NCBI GenBank assembly: GCA_963734295.1
Contig: CAVTGS010000021.1
Location: 1 to 64,000 of the forward strand
Direction: 5' to 3'
DNA: 64,000 bases
From: JAEUMW01 sp963734295
Lineage (GTDB): Bacteria > Pseudomonadota > Gammaproteobacteria > Burkholderiales > JAEUMW01
Made by a program: the position numbers and the translations under genes
The notes under the pieces: generated by a model
Seen by the model: the letters and a program-made list of their open reading frames with translations, nothing else
Database searches by the model: none
What the model was told of the DNA's origin: nothing
Shown: positions 44,028 to 51,585 of the stretch, one piece after another
Position numbering within the stretch: the stretch's first letter is position 1
How the letters are laid out: every line of letters starts with the position of its first letter

Positions 44028-44582
44028 TTACCTTACCGTGGCGGACAGCATCGATTCGATCCGGGAGGTAAGCGCCACGCTCTCGGGCGCGACCTGGCTC
44101 GGAAACGAAACGACCATGGTGCCGGTTCTGTCCACCAGATACTTGTGGAAGTTCCATTGCGGTGCCTCGCGACTCGCGGCGGTGAGCTCCCGGAAGACCG
44201 GATTGGCACCCGAACCAGCCACCGAAGACTTTTCAAACATCGGGAACTGCACTTGGAAGGCGCGTTCGCAGAAAGCCGCGATATCTTTGCTGCTGCCGGG
44301 CTCCTGATGGCCGAAATCGTTGGAGGGAAAGCCGAGCACCACGAGCCCGCGATCCCTGTATTTTCGATACAGCGCTTCCAACCCCTGATACTGCCCCGTA
44401 AAACCGCAAAAGCTCGCGGTGTTGACGATGAGCAGCACCTTGCCACGATACGCGCAGAGATCTTGAGTCGAGCCCTGTAGCGTTGGCAGCTTGTGCCGCA
44501 GCAGGGGTGCACAACCCGAGTCGTTCGCAGCGTTCGCTATGCCCCCAATCATAAGCGCGAGCGCAACCACGGCGGCTCTCAT
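44028..44582 (-). CDS. Exported glutathione peroxidase
   Basis: 184 aa, Cys-type. Signal peptide MRAAVVALALMIGGIANA, then YRGKVLLIVNTASFCGFTGQ with the peroxidatic Cys, QGLEALYRKYRDRGLVVLGF, PSNDFGHQEPGSSKDIAAFC (resolving-type Cys), and WNFHKYLVDRTGTMV with the catalytic Trp/Asn. Gln of the tetrad lies in the FTGQYQG segment. Likely reduces lipid hydroperoxides in the periplasm. Its ATGA start overlaps the preceding small gene. Confidence 0.92.
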   Translation of the reverse strand: MRAAVVALALMIGGIANAANDSGCAPLLRHKLPTLQGSTQDLCAYRGKVLLIVNTASFCGFTGQYQGLEALYRKYRDRGLVVLGFPSNDFGHQEPGSSKDIAAFCERAFQVQFPMFEKSSVAGSGANPVFRELTAASREAPQWNFHKYLVDRTGTMVVSFPSQVAPESVALTSRIESMLSATVR

Positions 44583-44929
44583 GGCACTGCGCTCCCCTGC
44601 CCGGATTCGCCGCAGGCGGGACCGTGGTACGCGCGAATGGCTTGACCCAGCGTCAAGTGGGACACGGCTTCACAGTGCAGGGCGAGGAATGAACTGATCG
44701 GGACCTCGTCGGCGGACAACGCCGGCACCTTGTTGTCTGGGACAGAAGCCGACGGCGTGACGAGGCTGGAATCGACGCCCGCGCTCGGCGACCGCGCTGC
44801 TACCCGCTCCATCTTGCCGCCTGCGTTTTCGCACGTGCCGGCCGCCTGCGCCGACATCGCCGCGAATAGGAGGATCATGATCAGGACGCAGGCGCGCTTA
44901 ATCCACGACTCAAATTCGCTTGTGTTCAT
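44579..44929 (-). CDS. Small secreted protein, first gene of the CarH-facing operon
   Basis: 116 aa from ATG 44929. A signal peptide follows the charged start MNTSEFESWIKRACVLIMIL and ends near MSAQA. The mature part is a low-complexity Ser/Val/Pro linker (ARSPSAGVDSSLVTPSASVP) and a C-terminal ISSFLALHCEAVSHLTLGQA with three Cys in all. No recognised family. It is the promoter-proximal gene facing the MerR regulator and overlaps gpx by 4 bases. TTG 44947 is a possible but less likely start because it lies in the operator. Confidence 0.65.
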   Translation of the reverse strand: MNTSEFESWIKRACVLIMILLFAAMSAQAAGTCENAGGKMERVAARSPSAGVDSSLVTPSASVPDNKVPALSADEVPISSFLALHCEAVSHLTLGQAIRAYHGPACGESGQGSAVP

Positions 44930-44934
44930 CGCTT

Positions 44935-44947
44935 TTGTCCTAGTCAA
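44935..44947 (-). promoter_or_regulatory. Operator copy 1 (TTGACTAGGACAA)
   Basis: On the minus strand TTGACTAGGACAA; inverted partner of 44998-45010, TTGGCTAGGACAA (12 of 13 bases identical). It sits about 10-22 bases downstream of the predicted operon transcription start, where a bound repressor would block clearance. Its AGGA may also act as the ribosome site of the first operon gene. Confidence 0.6.
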
Positions 44948-44964
44948 CTGAAGGAAGTGTCGCT

Positions 44965-44993
44965 ACACTACGGTCGGCGTGAAGATTTGTCAA
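44965..44993 (-). promoter_or_regulatory. Predicted sigma-70 promoter of the 12-13 gene operon
   Basis: Minus strand: perfect -35 TTGACA (44993-44988), 17-base spacer, -10 TAGTGT (44970-44965). Leader to ATG 44929 would be about 28 bases. Two inverted operator copies flank it. On the other strand TAGTCA (44941-44946) and TACACT (44964-44969), also 17 apart, could drive the regulator gene from overlapping DNA. Confidence 0.6.
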
Positions 44994-44997
44994 CAGT

Positions 44998-45010
44998 TTG
45001 GCTAGGACAA
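44998..45010 (+). promoter_or_regulatory. Operator copy 2 (TTGGCTAGGACAA)
   Basis: Partner of operator copy 1, lying just upstream of the operon -35 and 10 bases before the regulator ATG, so binding here would also affect the regulator's own expression. Confidence 0.6.
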
Positions 45011-45020
45011 ACAGTGAAAA

Positions 45021-45947
45021 ATGGCTTCGATCATTCGAAGGGTTCCTGAAGAAGGGCCAGCGGTCAGCATTGCGGCAGTGGAGCGCGATACCGGGCTGTC
45101 CAAGGACACGCTACGAATGTGGGAGCGGCGCTATCGGTTTCCCTCGCCGCTGCGGGACGCAAATGGCGAGCGCCTCTATCCGCGCAGTCAAGTCGACAAG
45201 CTGCGGCTCGTGAAGCGGCTGATGGACCGGGGCCACCGACCGGGCCGAATCATGAGCTGCAGCCTGGAGGAGCTCTCGGCGCTCACGTCCGAATCGGGCG
45301 CAGGGATTGAGTCGGCGCACGAACTTGGCACTGTCCTGCGCCTGGTGCAGACGCATCAGATCCCCGCGCTCCGGCAGCAGCTCGCGCAGATGTTGATGAA
45401 GCAGGGACTGCAACGGTTCGTGCTCGATACGGTCGCACCCCTCAACCAGCTCATCGGCGACGCGTGGATGCGCGGCGAGCTCGCCGTCTTCGAAGAGCAC
45501 CTGTACAGCGAGCAGATCCAGGGGGCGCTGCGCTCTGCGATCCTGAATCTGCATCAGCCATCCCAACCGCCGCGGGTCTTGCTGACTTCGTTCCCGAACG
45601 AGGAGCATCGGCTCGGGCTCCTCATGGTCGAAGCGCTACTCACCGTGGAAGGTGCGACCTGTATCGGCCTCGGCAACGAGATCCCCCTCGTCGAGATCGT
45701 GGAGGCGGCGTTCGCCCATCGCGCCGATGTCGTTGGCCTGTCTTTCAGCGGTGCCTTCCAGGTCCATGCCGCGGTGGCGGGACTGAAGGAATTGCGCAAC
45801 GGGCTGCCTCGCAGCGTGTCGATCTGGGTGGGCGGCAGCGGCATGGAGCGCGTGCGCAGACCCGTCCCGGGCATCACCGTCATGCGCAGCCTCGAGGAGG
45901 TGCTGGAGGCGCTCACTGCTTGGCGCGATTCGCATCCGACCCTGTAA
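45021..45947 (+). CDS. MerR-type regulator with B12-binding photoreceptor domain (CarH/LitR-like)
   Basis: 308 aa. The N-terminal MerR winged helix at about 15-75 is VSIAAVERDTGLSKDTLRMW, ERRYRFPSPLRD, ERLYPRSQVDKLRLVKRLMD. A helical bundle at about 100-180 carries DAW149-(x9)-E159-H160, the W-x9-EH cap that holds the adenosyl group in CarH. The cobalamin-binding Rossmann domain has NEEH196RLG (lower-ligand His), LSFSGA at about 240 and WVGGSG at about 270. Family members bind DNA as dark tetramers and fall apart in light. Divergent from the operon it most likely represses, with inverted operators between them. Confidence 0.88.
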   Translation: MASIIRRVPEEGPAVSIAAVERDTGLSKDTLRMWERRYRFPSPLRDANGERLYPRSQVDKLRLVKRLMDRGHRPGRIMSCSLEELSALTSESGAGIESAHELGTVLRLVQTHQIPALRQQLAQMLMKQGLQRFVLDTVAPLNQLIGDAWMRGELAVFEEHLYSEQIQGALRSAILNLHQPSQPPRVLLTSFPNEEHRLGLLMVEALLTVEGATCIGLGNEIPLVEIVEAAFAHRADVVGLSFSGAFQVHAAVAGLKELRNGLPRSVSIWVGGSGMERVRRPVPGITVMRSLEEVLEALTAWRDSHPTL

Positions 45948-46405
45948 TGCATCCATGTTTTCGGCGCAAGCGGTGGTGCCGCCGCCTCACGGCCATGCGC
46001 CATTTCGCCGGGTTGCTCGCCCGGTAGCCCTTCCCTCTCCCCTACGCGCGTCTCGACGATCCGGATGTGGCCGTGGACGATTTCGCCGCGATCGTTGCGT
46101 GCTAGCTAGGAAGAGCGTCACCAACCCGGGGCGGTGGTGGTCACGGACCCGGCGAGAATAGCGTGCTGGCGGCGCTGCAGGTCGGTCCCTCGGCCTGCCC
46201 ACTTACGGTACTATACTGGGCGTTTCTGGAGCGACCGGGGACGTCGCTCGCGGCGAGCCCGCGGACCTCTGATGGTGCGCAGCCTCACACGCCTCGACGC
46301 GTCGGAGCGCTCGACGATCCGCACTCGCGCCGACCGGATGCTGGCGGACCCGGGCAATCTCCAGGCGGGATCTGCCTCCCTCTACCATTGTGAAAGGTGT
46401 CCGTC
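45948..46405. other. Intergenic stretch, no gene recognised
   Basis: About 460 bases between the regulator and the diiron-protein gene. No convincing coding frame or structured RNA. A TATACT at 46212-46217 could be a -10 for the downstream gene, without a clear -35. Confidence 0.35.
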
Positions 46406-47236
46406 ATGCTCTACCCCGAACTTTTTCGCGTCCTCGAGAAATCTCGCTGGAACATGGCCGCCGATGTGCCCTGGGATCGGTTCGAAGCGGACAAGCTCTC
46501 CGACGAGCACGCCCGCACCGTCAAGATGAATGCGATCACGGAGTGGTCCGCCCTGCCCGCCACCGAGATGTTCCTGCGTGACAATCACGGGGACAGCGAT
46601 TTTTCCGCATTCATGTCGGTGTGGTTCTACGAAGAGCAGAAACACGCCCTGGTGCTCATGGAGTATCTGCGCCGATTCCGGCCCGAGCTGGCGCCGACCG
46701 AGGATGAGCTGCACGCCGTGCGGTTCGATTTCGACCCCGCCCCGCCGCTCGAGACGCTGATGCTGCATTTCTGCGGCGAGCTGCGCCTGACCCAGTGGTA
46801 TCGGTGCGCTGCGCAGTGGCACACCGAGCCCGTGATCAAGCATATCTACGAATTGATCTCCAAGGACGAGGCACGGCACGGCGGCGCGTACTTGCGGTAC
46901 ATGAAGAAGGCGATCGAGCGCTGCGGTGATACGGCGCGACGCGCCTTCGCGAAGGTAGGTGTGCTGATGGCCTCGAGCGCGCGCAGCGGCAAGCCGCTCC
47001 ACCCGACCAATCTGCACGTGAGCAAGCGTCACTACCCCAGGGACACGGTGCAAAGCCGCCTGCCCGACCCGGACTGGCTCGATCGCTGGTTGACCGAACA
47101 GATCGGCTTCGACCGGGAATGGGAGTCGCGCGTCGTGGGCGGCATTCTCCGCAACCTGTCGTCCCTGTTCGGGCAGACGTTCACGTCCGTGCAGGAGTTG
47201 AACCGTTTCCGCAAGGGCCTCGCTGCCCCCGCCTGA
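46406..47236 (+). CDS. Ferritin-like diiron protein (acyl-ACP-desaturase-like)
   Basis: 276 aa. The four-helix-bundle diiron site is suggested by ITEWSALPATEMFL, FYEEQKHALVLMEYL (ExxH) and LISKDEARHGGAYLRYMKKA (ExxH), plus CGELRLTQWYRCAAQWHTEP. The pattern resembles soluble acyl-ACP desaturases and related oxygenases. A C-terminal RVVGGILRNLSSLFGQTFTS resembles nothing I know. GAAAGG lies 9 bases before ATG 46406. Its position right after the CarH-like regulator and the lipid theme of that operon make an acyl-chain desaturase an attractive guess. Confidence 0.7.
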   Translation: MLYPELFRVLEKSRWNMAADVPWDRFEADKLSDEHARTVKMNAITEWSALPATEMFLRDNHGDSDFSAFMSVWFYEEQKHALVLMEYLRRFRPELAPTEDELHAVRFDFDPAPPLETLMLHFCGELRLTQWYRCAAQWHTEPVIKHIYELISKDEARHGGAYLRYMKKAIERCGDTARRAFAKVGVLMASSARSGKPLHPTNLHVSKRHYPRDTVQSRLPDPDWLDRWLTEQIGFDREWESRVVGGILRNLSSLFGQTFTSVQELNRFRKGLAAPA

Positions 47237-47261
47237 CCGGGCGAGCGCTGGCAATGTAACG

Positions 47262-47756
47262 GTGACTGCCTATCCACCACCGGGTTTCGACGTCAAGATC
47301 TGCGACCCGGCGGGACTGCACACAGCGCTCTCGGCGCTGGCGCGACCCCTGGTTTTCACCAACGGCTGCTTCGATATCCTGCACCGCGGCCACGTCACCT
47401 ATCTCGCTCAAGCCCGCGCGCTCGGCGCGAGCCTGCTGGTCGCGGTCAACACCGACGCCTCGGTCAGGCACCAGAACAAGGGCGAAGACCGCCCGATCAA
47501 CCGGCTCGAGGACCGTATGGCCGTGCTCGCCGCGCTGGAGGCCGTGACGCTCGTCACCTCTTTCGATGAGGACACGCCGCTCGATCTCATCCTGCGCTGC
47601 CGCCCCGACGTGCTCGTGAAGGGCGGCGACTGGCCGCCGGAGCGCATCGTCGGCGCGGCGGAGGTCCGCGGCTGGGGCGGCACGGTGCACGCGATTCCCT
47701 TTCTGCACGAGCGCTCCACGACCGCGGTGGTGGCGCGCATACGGGCTCACTCGTAG
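47262..47756 (+). CDS. rfaE2: D-glycero-beta-D-manno-heptose 1-phosphate adenylyltransferase
   Basis: 164-aa stand-alone version of the HldE C-terminal domain. Nucleotidyltransferase motifs FTNGCFDILHRGHVTYLAQA (HxGH), VNTDASVRHQNKGEDRPINR, VLAALEAVTLVTSFDEDTPL, DVLVKGGDWPPERIVGA, RSTTAVVARI. Makes ADP-heptose for LPS inner core. GTG start. The separate kinase domain (rfaE1) is not in this window. Confidence 0.93.
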   Translation: MTAYPPPGFDVKICDPAGLHTALSALARPLVFTNGCFDILHRGHVTYLAQARALGASLLVAVNTDASVRHQNKGEDRPINRLEDRMAVLAALEAVTLVTSFDEDTPLDLILRCRPDVLVKGGDWPPERIVGAAEVRGWGGTVHAIPFLHERSTTAVVARIRAHS

Positions 47757-47766
47757 GATTGCCGCC

Positions 47767-49134
47767 ATGCTCGACACCGCGCTCGCGGCACGCCTCGGGT
47801 CGTTGCTCGACCGGGGACGGCTCTTCACCGATGCCGTGGACTGCTACGCCTACGCCTACGACAACACGCGCAAGATCTTTCCGCCCGATGCGGTCGTCTT
47901 TCCCGAATCGGCGGAGGAAGTGCGGGCGATCGTGGCCGCATGCAACGAGTTCGGCGTGCCGCTGGTGGCGCGCGGCCGCGGTACCGGCACCGCCGGCGGC
48001 AGTCTGCCCGAGCGCGGCGGCATCGTGCTCTCGCTCGAGCGCATGCGCCGCATCGTGTGCATGGATCCCGCGAACCGCGTCATGGTGGTGGAGCCGGGGG
48101 TTCTGAACCAGGAAGTCCAGGATGCCGCAGCCGAACATGGCTACTTCTGGCCGCCCGATCCATCGAGCGCCTCGTACTGCAGCGTGGGCGGCAATCTCGC
48201 CACCTGTGCCGCCGGCCCCCACGCGGTCAAGTACGGCACCACCCGCGACCACGTGCTCGGTCTGAAAGCCGTCACGGGGTCGGGCGAGCTGATTCGAACC
48301 GGCTGCTACACCACCAAGGGCGTGGTCGGCTACGACCTTACCCGGCTCATCATCGGCTCCGAGGGCACGCTCGCGGTGATCGTGGAGGCCACCCTGAAGC
48401 TCACGCCGAAGCCGGCGTCGGTGGGCGGCCTCACCGCGCACTACCGCGACGCGGCGAGCTGCGCCCAAGCCATCGTCGCGGTCATGGGCCAGCCGCGCAC
48501 GCCGAGCGCGCTGGAGTTTCTCGATGCGGGATCGTTGTCGCTGCTGCGCGCCCACCATCCCGGGCTGGTGCCCGACCAAGCGCAGGCGACGCTCATGATC
48601 GAAGTGGACGGTTCGGCACAGGAGGTACAGGACTCCGCCGCCGCGATCCTCGAGGCCTGCCGCAACGCCGGGCTGGTCGCCGCCGAGCCGAGCCATGACA
48701 GCGGGCAACTGTGGGCCGCGCGCAAGGCGCTGTCGCCGCTCTTGCGCGACATTGCACCGAAGAAGATCAACGAGGATGTCGCCGTGCCGGTGTCCCGGCT
48801 GCCGGCGCTCCTGGACGGGCTCGCCAGACTGGCGGCGAAGCATCGCGTGGCGAACGTCAACTTCGGCCACGGCGGCAACGGCAACATTCACGTCAATCTG
48901 CTGGTGGACCCCGGCCGCGGCGACGAGCTGCAACGCGCCGAGGCCTGTCTCGAAGAGGTGTTCGATCTCGTGGTGGCGCTGGGCGGAACGCTGTCGGGAG
49001 AGCATGGCGTCGGCAGCGAGAAGCGCGCGTTCATCGGCAAGGAGCTCGATGCGGCGACCATCGGGCTCATGCGGAAGGTGAAGCAGGTCTTCGATCCGGC
49101 CGGCATCCTGAATCCGGGCAAGCTCTTCCCGTAA
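47767..49134 (+). CDS. FAD-linked oxidase (GlcD/D-2-hydroxyacid dehydrogenase type)
   Basis: 455 aa. PCMH FAD domain: DAVVFPESAEEVRAIVAACN, PLVARGRGTGTAGGSLPERG, MVVEPGVLNQEVQDAAAEHG, FWPPDPSSASYCSVGGNLAT, CAAGPHAVKYGTTRDHVLGL, IIGSEGTLAVIVEATLKLTP. C-terminal substrate domain NVNFGHGGNGNIHVNLLVDP, SGEHGVGSEKRAFIGKEL. Family oxidises glycolate, D-lactate or D-2-hydroxyglutarate; no glcE/glcF neighbours are present, so D-lactate or D-2-hydroxyglutarate is more likely. Starts 10 bases after rfaE2. Confidence 0.9.
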   Translation: MLDTALAARLGSLLDRGRLFTDAVDCYAYAYDNTRKIFPPDAVVFPESAEEVRAIVAACNEFGVPLVARGRGTGTAGGSLPERGGIVLSLERMRRIVCMDPANRVMVVEPGVLNQEVQDAAAEHGYFWPPDPSSASYCSVGGNLATCAAGPHAVKYGTTRDHVLGLKAVTGSGELIRTGCYTTKGVVGYDLTRLIIGSEGTLAVIVEATLKLTPKPASVGGLTAHYRDAASCAQAIVAVMGQPRTPSALEFLDAGSLSLLRAHHPGLVPDQAQATLMIEVDGSAQEVQDSAAAILEACRNAGLVAAEPSHDSGQLWAARKALSPLLRDIAPKKINEDVAVPVSRLPALLDGLARLAAKHRVANVNFGHGGNGNIHVNLLVDPGRGDELQRAEACLEEVFDLVVALGGTLSGEHGVGSEKRAFIGKELDAATIGLMRKVKQVFDPAGILNPGKLFP

Positions 49135-49806
49135 TCAGCCTCGTCCCGCGGGGGTCGGGCACACGTGAAACTTGAGCTCGATGCCCGGAGATCCGCTCGC
49201 GATCGCTTCCAGCTGCGCTCGCTCCGCGACGGTCAGGTCCCTGATCTGCAGCGTGACGGTTCGATTGCCGGAGGGTTTCGGCTGCACGACCGCATCGCCC
49301 ACGCCCTTGGCCTTGAGATAGGCGAGGTGGCGATTCGCGGCCTCTTCGCTCTTGAAGAAACCGAGAGAGATCCCGCTGCGCAGCTCGCCATCGTTGATCA
49401 CGAACTGATCCGTGACACCGCCCCGCTTGAGCTCCTCCACGCGCGCGTTGAGGTCGGCCCGGCGCGCGATCGGCGGGATGATGACAAGGTAGCTGCTCGC
49501 GCCCGGCGTGTCGGCGCGAGACATTCGGGCACCGAGGTCGAGCGGCGCGAGCCGCGTTTCCGCCGCGGCGATCTGGCTCTCGGGAAAGCTGCCCCAAGCA
49601 GCGCAGGCAAGCGGCTCCCGAACTTCCTCGGTGATCGTCGCGGAGGCCGCGCGCGCATCGCGGTCGGTGCCTACGATACGAATCGCCTCGGGATGGATCT
49701 GCCGCCGCGCGGGTTCGCTGTGGGTCGAGTCGCTCCCACCCTCCATCAGGAGCGAGGCGGCAACCAGGAGGTTCGCCACGAGCAGGACGATGGGGACGAG
49801 TCTCAT
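49135..49806 (-). CDS. SPOR-domain membrane protein
   Basis: 223 aa. One N-terminal membrane helix (MRLVPIVLLVANLLVAASLL) and a periplasmic part ending in a SPOR-like repeat: CAAWGSFPESQIAAAETRLA, YLVIIPPIARRADLNARVEE, LKRGGVTDQFVINDGELRSG, ISLGFFKSEEAANRHLAYLK, AKGVGDAVVQPKPSGN. SPOR domains bind denuded septal glycan. The ATG overlaps the coaX stop by 4 bases, a common birA-coaX-SPOR arrangement in betaproteobacteria. Confidence 0.85.
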   Translation of the reverse strand: MRLVPIVLLVANLLVAASLLMEGGSDSTHSEPARRQIHPEAIRIVGTDRDARAASATITEEVREPLACAAWGSFPESQIAAAETRLAPLDLGARMSRADTPGASSYLVIIPPIARRADLNARVEELKRGGVTDQFVINDGELRSGISLGFFKSEEAANRHLAYLKAKGVGDAVVQPKPSGNRTVTLQIRDLTVAERAQLEAIASGSPGIELKFHVCPTPAGRG

Positions 49807-50534
49807 GATGATTCCGCTGCGATGACGAGCAATCCCTCGAGCACCAGATTGTCCACCACGCGAGCGTCCGGCGCGAGATGCGGCCGCAATGCCCCGATCG
49901 CTCCACCCGTTGCTACGAGTCTCACCGGGCCGCCGACCTGCGCGCTCAGCCGGCGGCCGCAACGCTCGACGGCGCCGGCAACGGCATCGATCGCGCCGCT
50001 CGCGATCGCATCGGCGGTCGTCCGCGGAAAATCGGCATAGGCACCGGTTGCGCGCGCGAGTCGGGCGGTGTCACGAGCCAGGGCGTCCAGCATCAGCCAC
50101 AAGCCCGGCAGGATGAGACCGCCCAGGAAATCGCCCTCCGCGGTTAGCGCGTCGACCGTCACTGCGGTGCCGGCGCTCACCACCAGGCACGCACCGGCGT
50201 GCATCGCGCGGGCCCCGATCAGGGCGGCCCAGCGGTCGGTGCCGAGCTGCGACGGATCGTCATAAAGGTTGCGAACCCCGCACTGCGCCGTCCGACTCTC
50301 GATCCAACGCACTCCGATACGCTGCACCCCGAGCATCGCGTCGATTCTCCCCGCGATGGCAGGCTCCGAGACGTTCGACCCGATCGCCTGACACGCAGTC
50401 GGCAAACCCGTCCAGGCAGGCAGCAGGGCGGCGTGCTGCGCATGGTCGACGGCACCCGCGTCGATCCAGCGCAAGCCGTCGTGGAGGCCCCACTTGATCC
50501 GGCTGTTGCCGACATCGATCGCGAGCACCACCAT
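49803..50534 (-). CDS. coaX: Type III pantothenate kinase
   Basis: 243 aa. Phosphorylates pantothenate, first step of CoA synthesis. ASKHA fold: VVLAIDVGNSRIKWGLHDGL (phosphate 1), GTDRWAALIGARAMHAGACL, VVSAGTAVTVDALTAEGDFL, GGLILPGLWLMLDALARDTA, VRLVATGGAIGALRPHL. Start at ATG 50534, 19 bases after birA; a longer frame into birA is less likely. Confidence 0.94.
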   Translation of the reverse strand: MVVLAIDVGNSRIKWGLHDGLRWIDAGAVDHAQHAALLPAWTGLPTACQAIGSNVSEPAIAGRIDAMLGVQRIGVRWIESRTAQCGVRNLYDDPSQLGTDRWAALIGARAMHAGACLVVSAGTAVTVDALTAEGDFLGGLILPGLWLMLDALARDTARLARATGAYADFPRTTADAIASGAIDAVAGAVERCGRRLSAQVGGPVRLVATGGAIGALRPHLAPDARVVDNLVLEGLLVIAAESS

Positions 50535-50553
50535 GATCGTGAAAACTCGCCCC

Positions 50554-51525
50554 CTACCCGCGCAGGCTGACGTCACCGGCGAGGAAGGCCCGCGTCGTCC
50601 CGCCTTGTTCGAGCAGCAGCGCGCCCTCGTCGTTCACCCCGCGCGCAATCCCGGTCTCCCGCACACCATCGGGCCGCAAGAGCGCAACGGGGCGGTCCTG
50701 ATGCACGTGGCTGCGTTCCCACTCGGCCCGGAACGGGGCGAAGCCGTCTTGCTCGAACGCGGACAGAGCGATGGAAAGCTGCCACAGGAGGGCACCGAGG
50801 ATGGCGTTCCGGTTTGCGCTGTCGACCCCCGCCTGCACCAGATCGACCGCCGGCTGATCGATGCGGCTGCGCAGCGCCGGCGAAAGTCGGACGTTCACGC
50901 CGATCCCGATGACGGCCGCGCTCGGCCCGAGCGCGTCGCCCTCGACCTCGATCAGGATGCCGCCCAGCTTGCCCGCAGGCAGGACGAGATCGTTCGGCCA
51001 CTTGAGCATGACTTCTCGCGCGCCGAGCCCACGCAGTGCGCGGACGAGTGCGACACCCACGGCGAGGCTCAAGCCGGTCAAGGCGGCGACGCCTCGTTCG
51101 AAGCGCCAGAGCAGGGAGAAGGTGAGCGCCGCACCGAGCGCCGACGACCAGCCACGCCCGCGCCGGCCGCGGCCTCGAGTCTGCAGTTCCGCTGCGACCA
51201 CGGTGGCGTGGGCTGCGCCCGCGCGGGCGAGATCCACCAGGACGGTGTTCGTCGAATCGCAGCTCGCCTCCACGCGCAGGATGAGCGTGCTCGCGGCATC
51301 GCGAGCGGCGGCGCGAATCTGGTCGGCGTCGAGCCACGACGGCGCTTCGTCGAGCCGGTAACCGAGGCCGCGCGAGCGCACGACGTGGACCCCCAGTCCG
51401 TCGAGCCCCTTGAGGGCGTTGTGGATGGTGCCACGGCTCACGCCGAAGGCGCGGGCGAGCACCTCGCCCGAGCAAAACTCGGCATGCGACAGGACGCGCA
51501 GAACGGGAAGGGTGAATTCGTTCAT
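50554..51525 (-). CDS. birA: Biotin-[acetyl-CoA-carboxylase] ligase / biotin repressor
   Basis: 323 aa, the two-domain form. N-terminal winged helix (LPVLRVLSHAEFCSGEVLAR, FGVSRGTIHNALKGLDGLG) for bio operon repression, and catalytic domain: VEASCDSTNTVLVD, TRGRGRRGRGWSSALGAALT (GRGRRGRxW), VMLKWPNDLVLPAGKLGGIL, IEVEGDALGPSAAVIGIGVN. Attaches biotin to AccB, whose gene lies at 21.8 kb. Confidence 0.95.
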   Translation of the reverse strand: MNEFTLPVLRVLSHAEFCSGEVLARAFGVSRGTIHNALKGLDGLGVHVVRSRGLGYRLDEAPSWLDADQIRAAARDAASTLILRVEASCDSTNTVLVDLARAGAAHATVVAAELQTRGRGRRGRGWSSALGAALTFSLLWRFERGVAALTGLSLAVGVALVRALRGLGAREVMLKWPNDLVLPAGKLGGILIEVEGDALGPSAAVIGIGVNVRLSPALRSRIDQPAVDLVQAGVDSANRNAILGALLWQLSIALSAFEQDGFAPFRAEWERSHVHQDRPVALLRPDGVRETGIARGVNDEGALLLEQGGTTRAFLAGDVSLRG

Positions 51526-51585
51526 GGCGGCGAAGCTTACGGGGCGCGCTCACCGCGTGTAAAGCGATCGGCGCCCGGCATGGTT

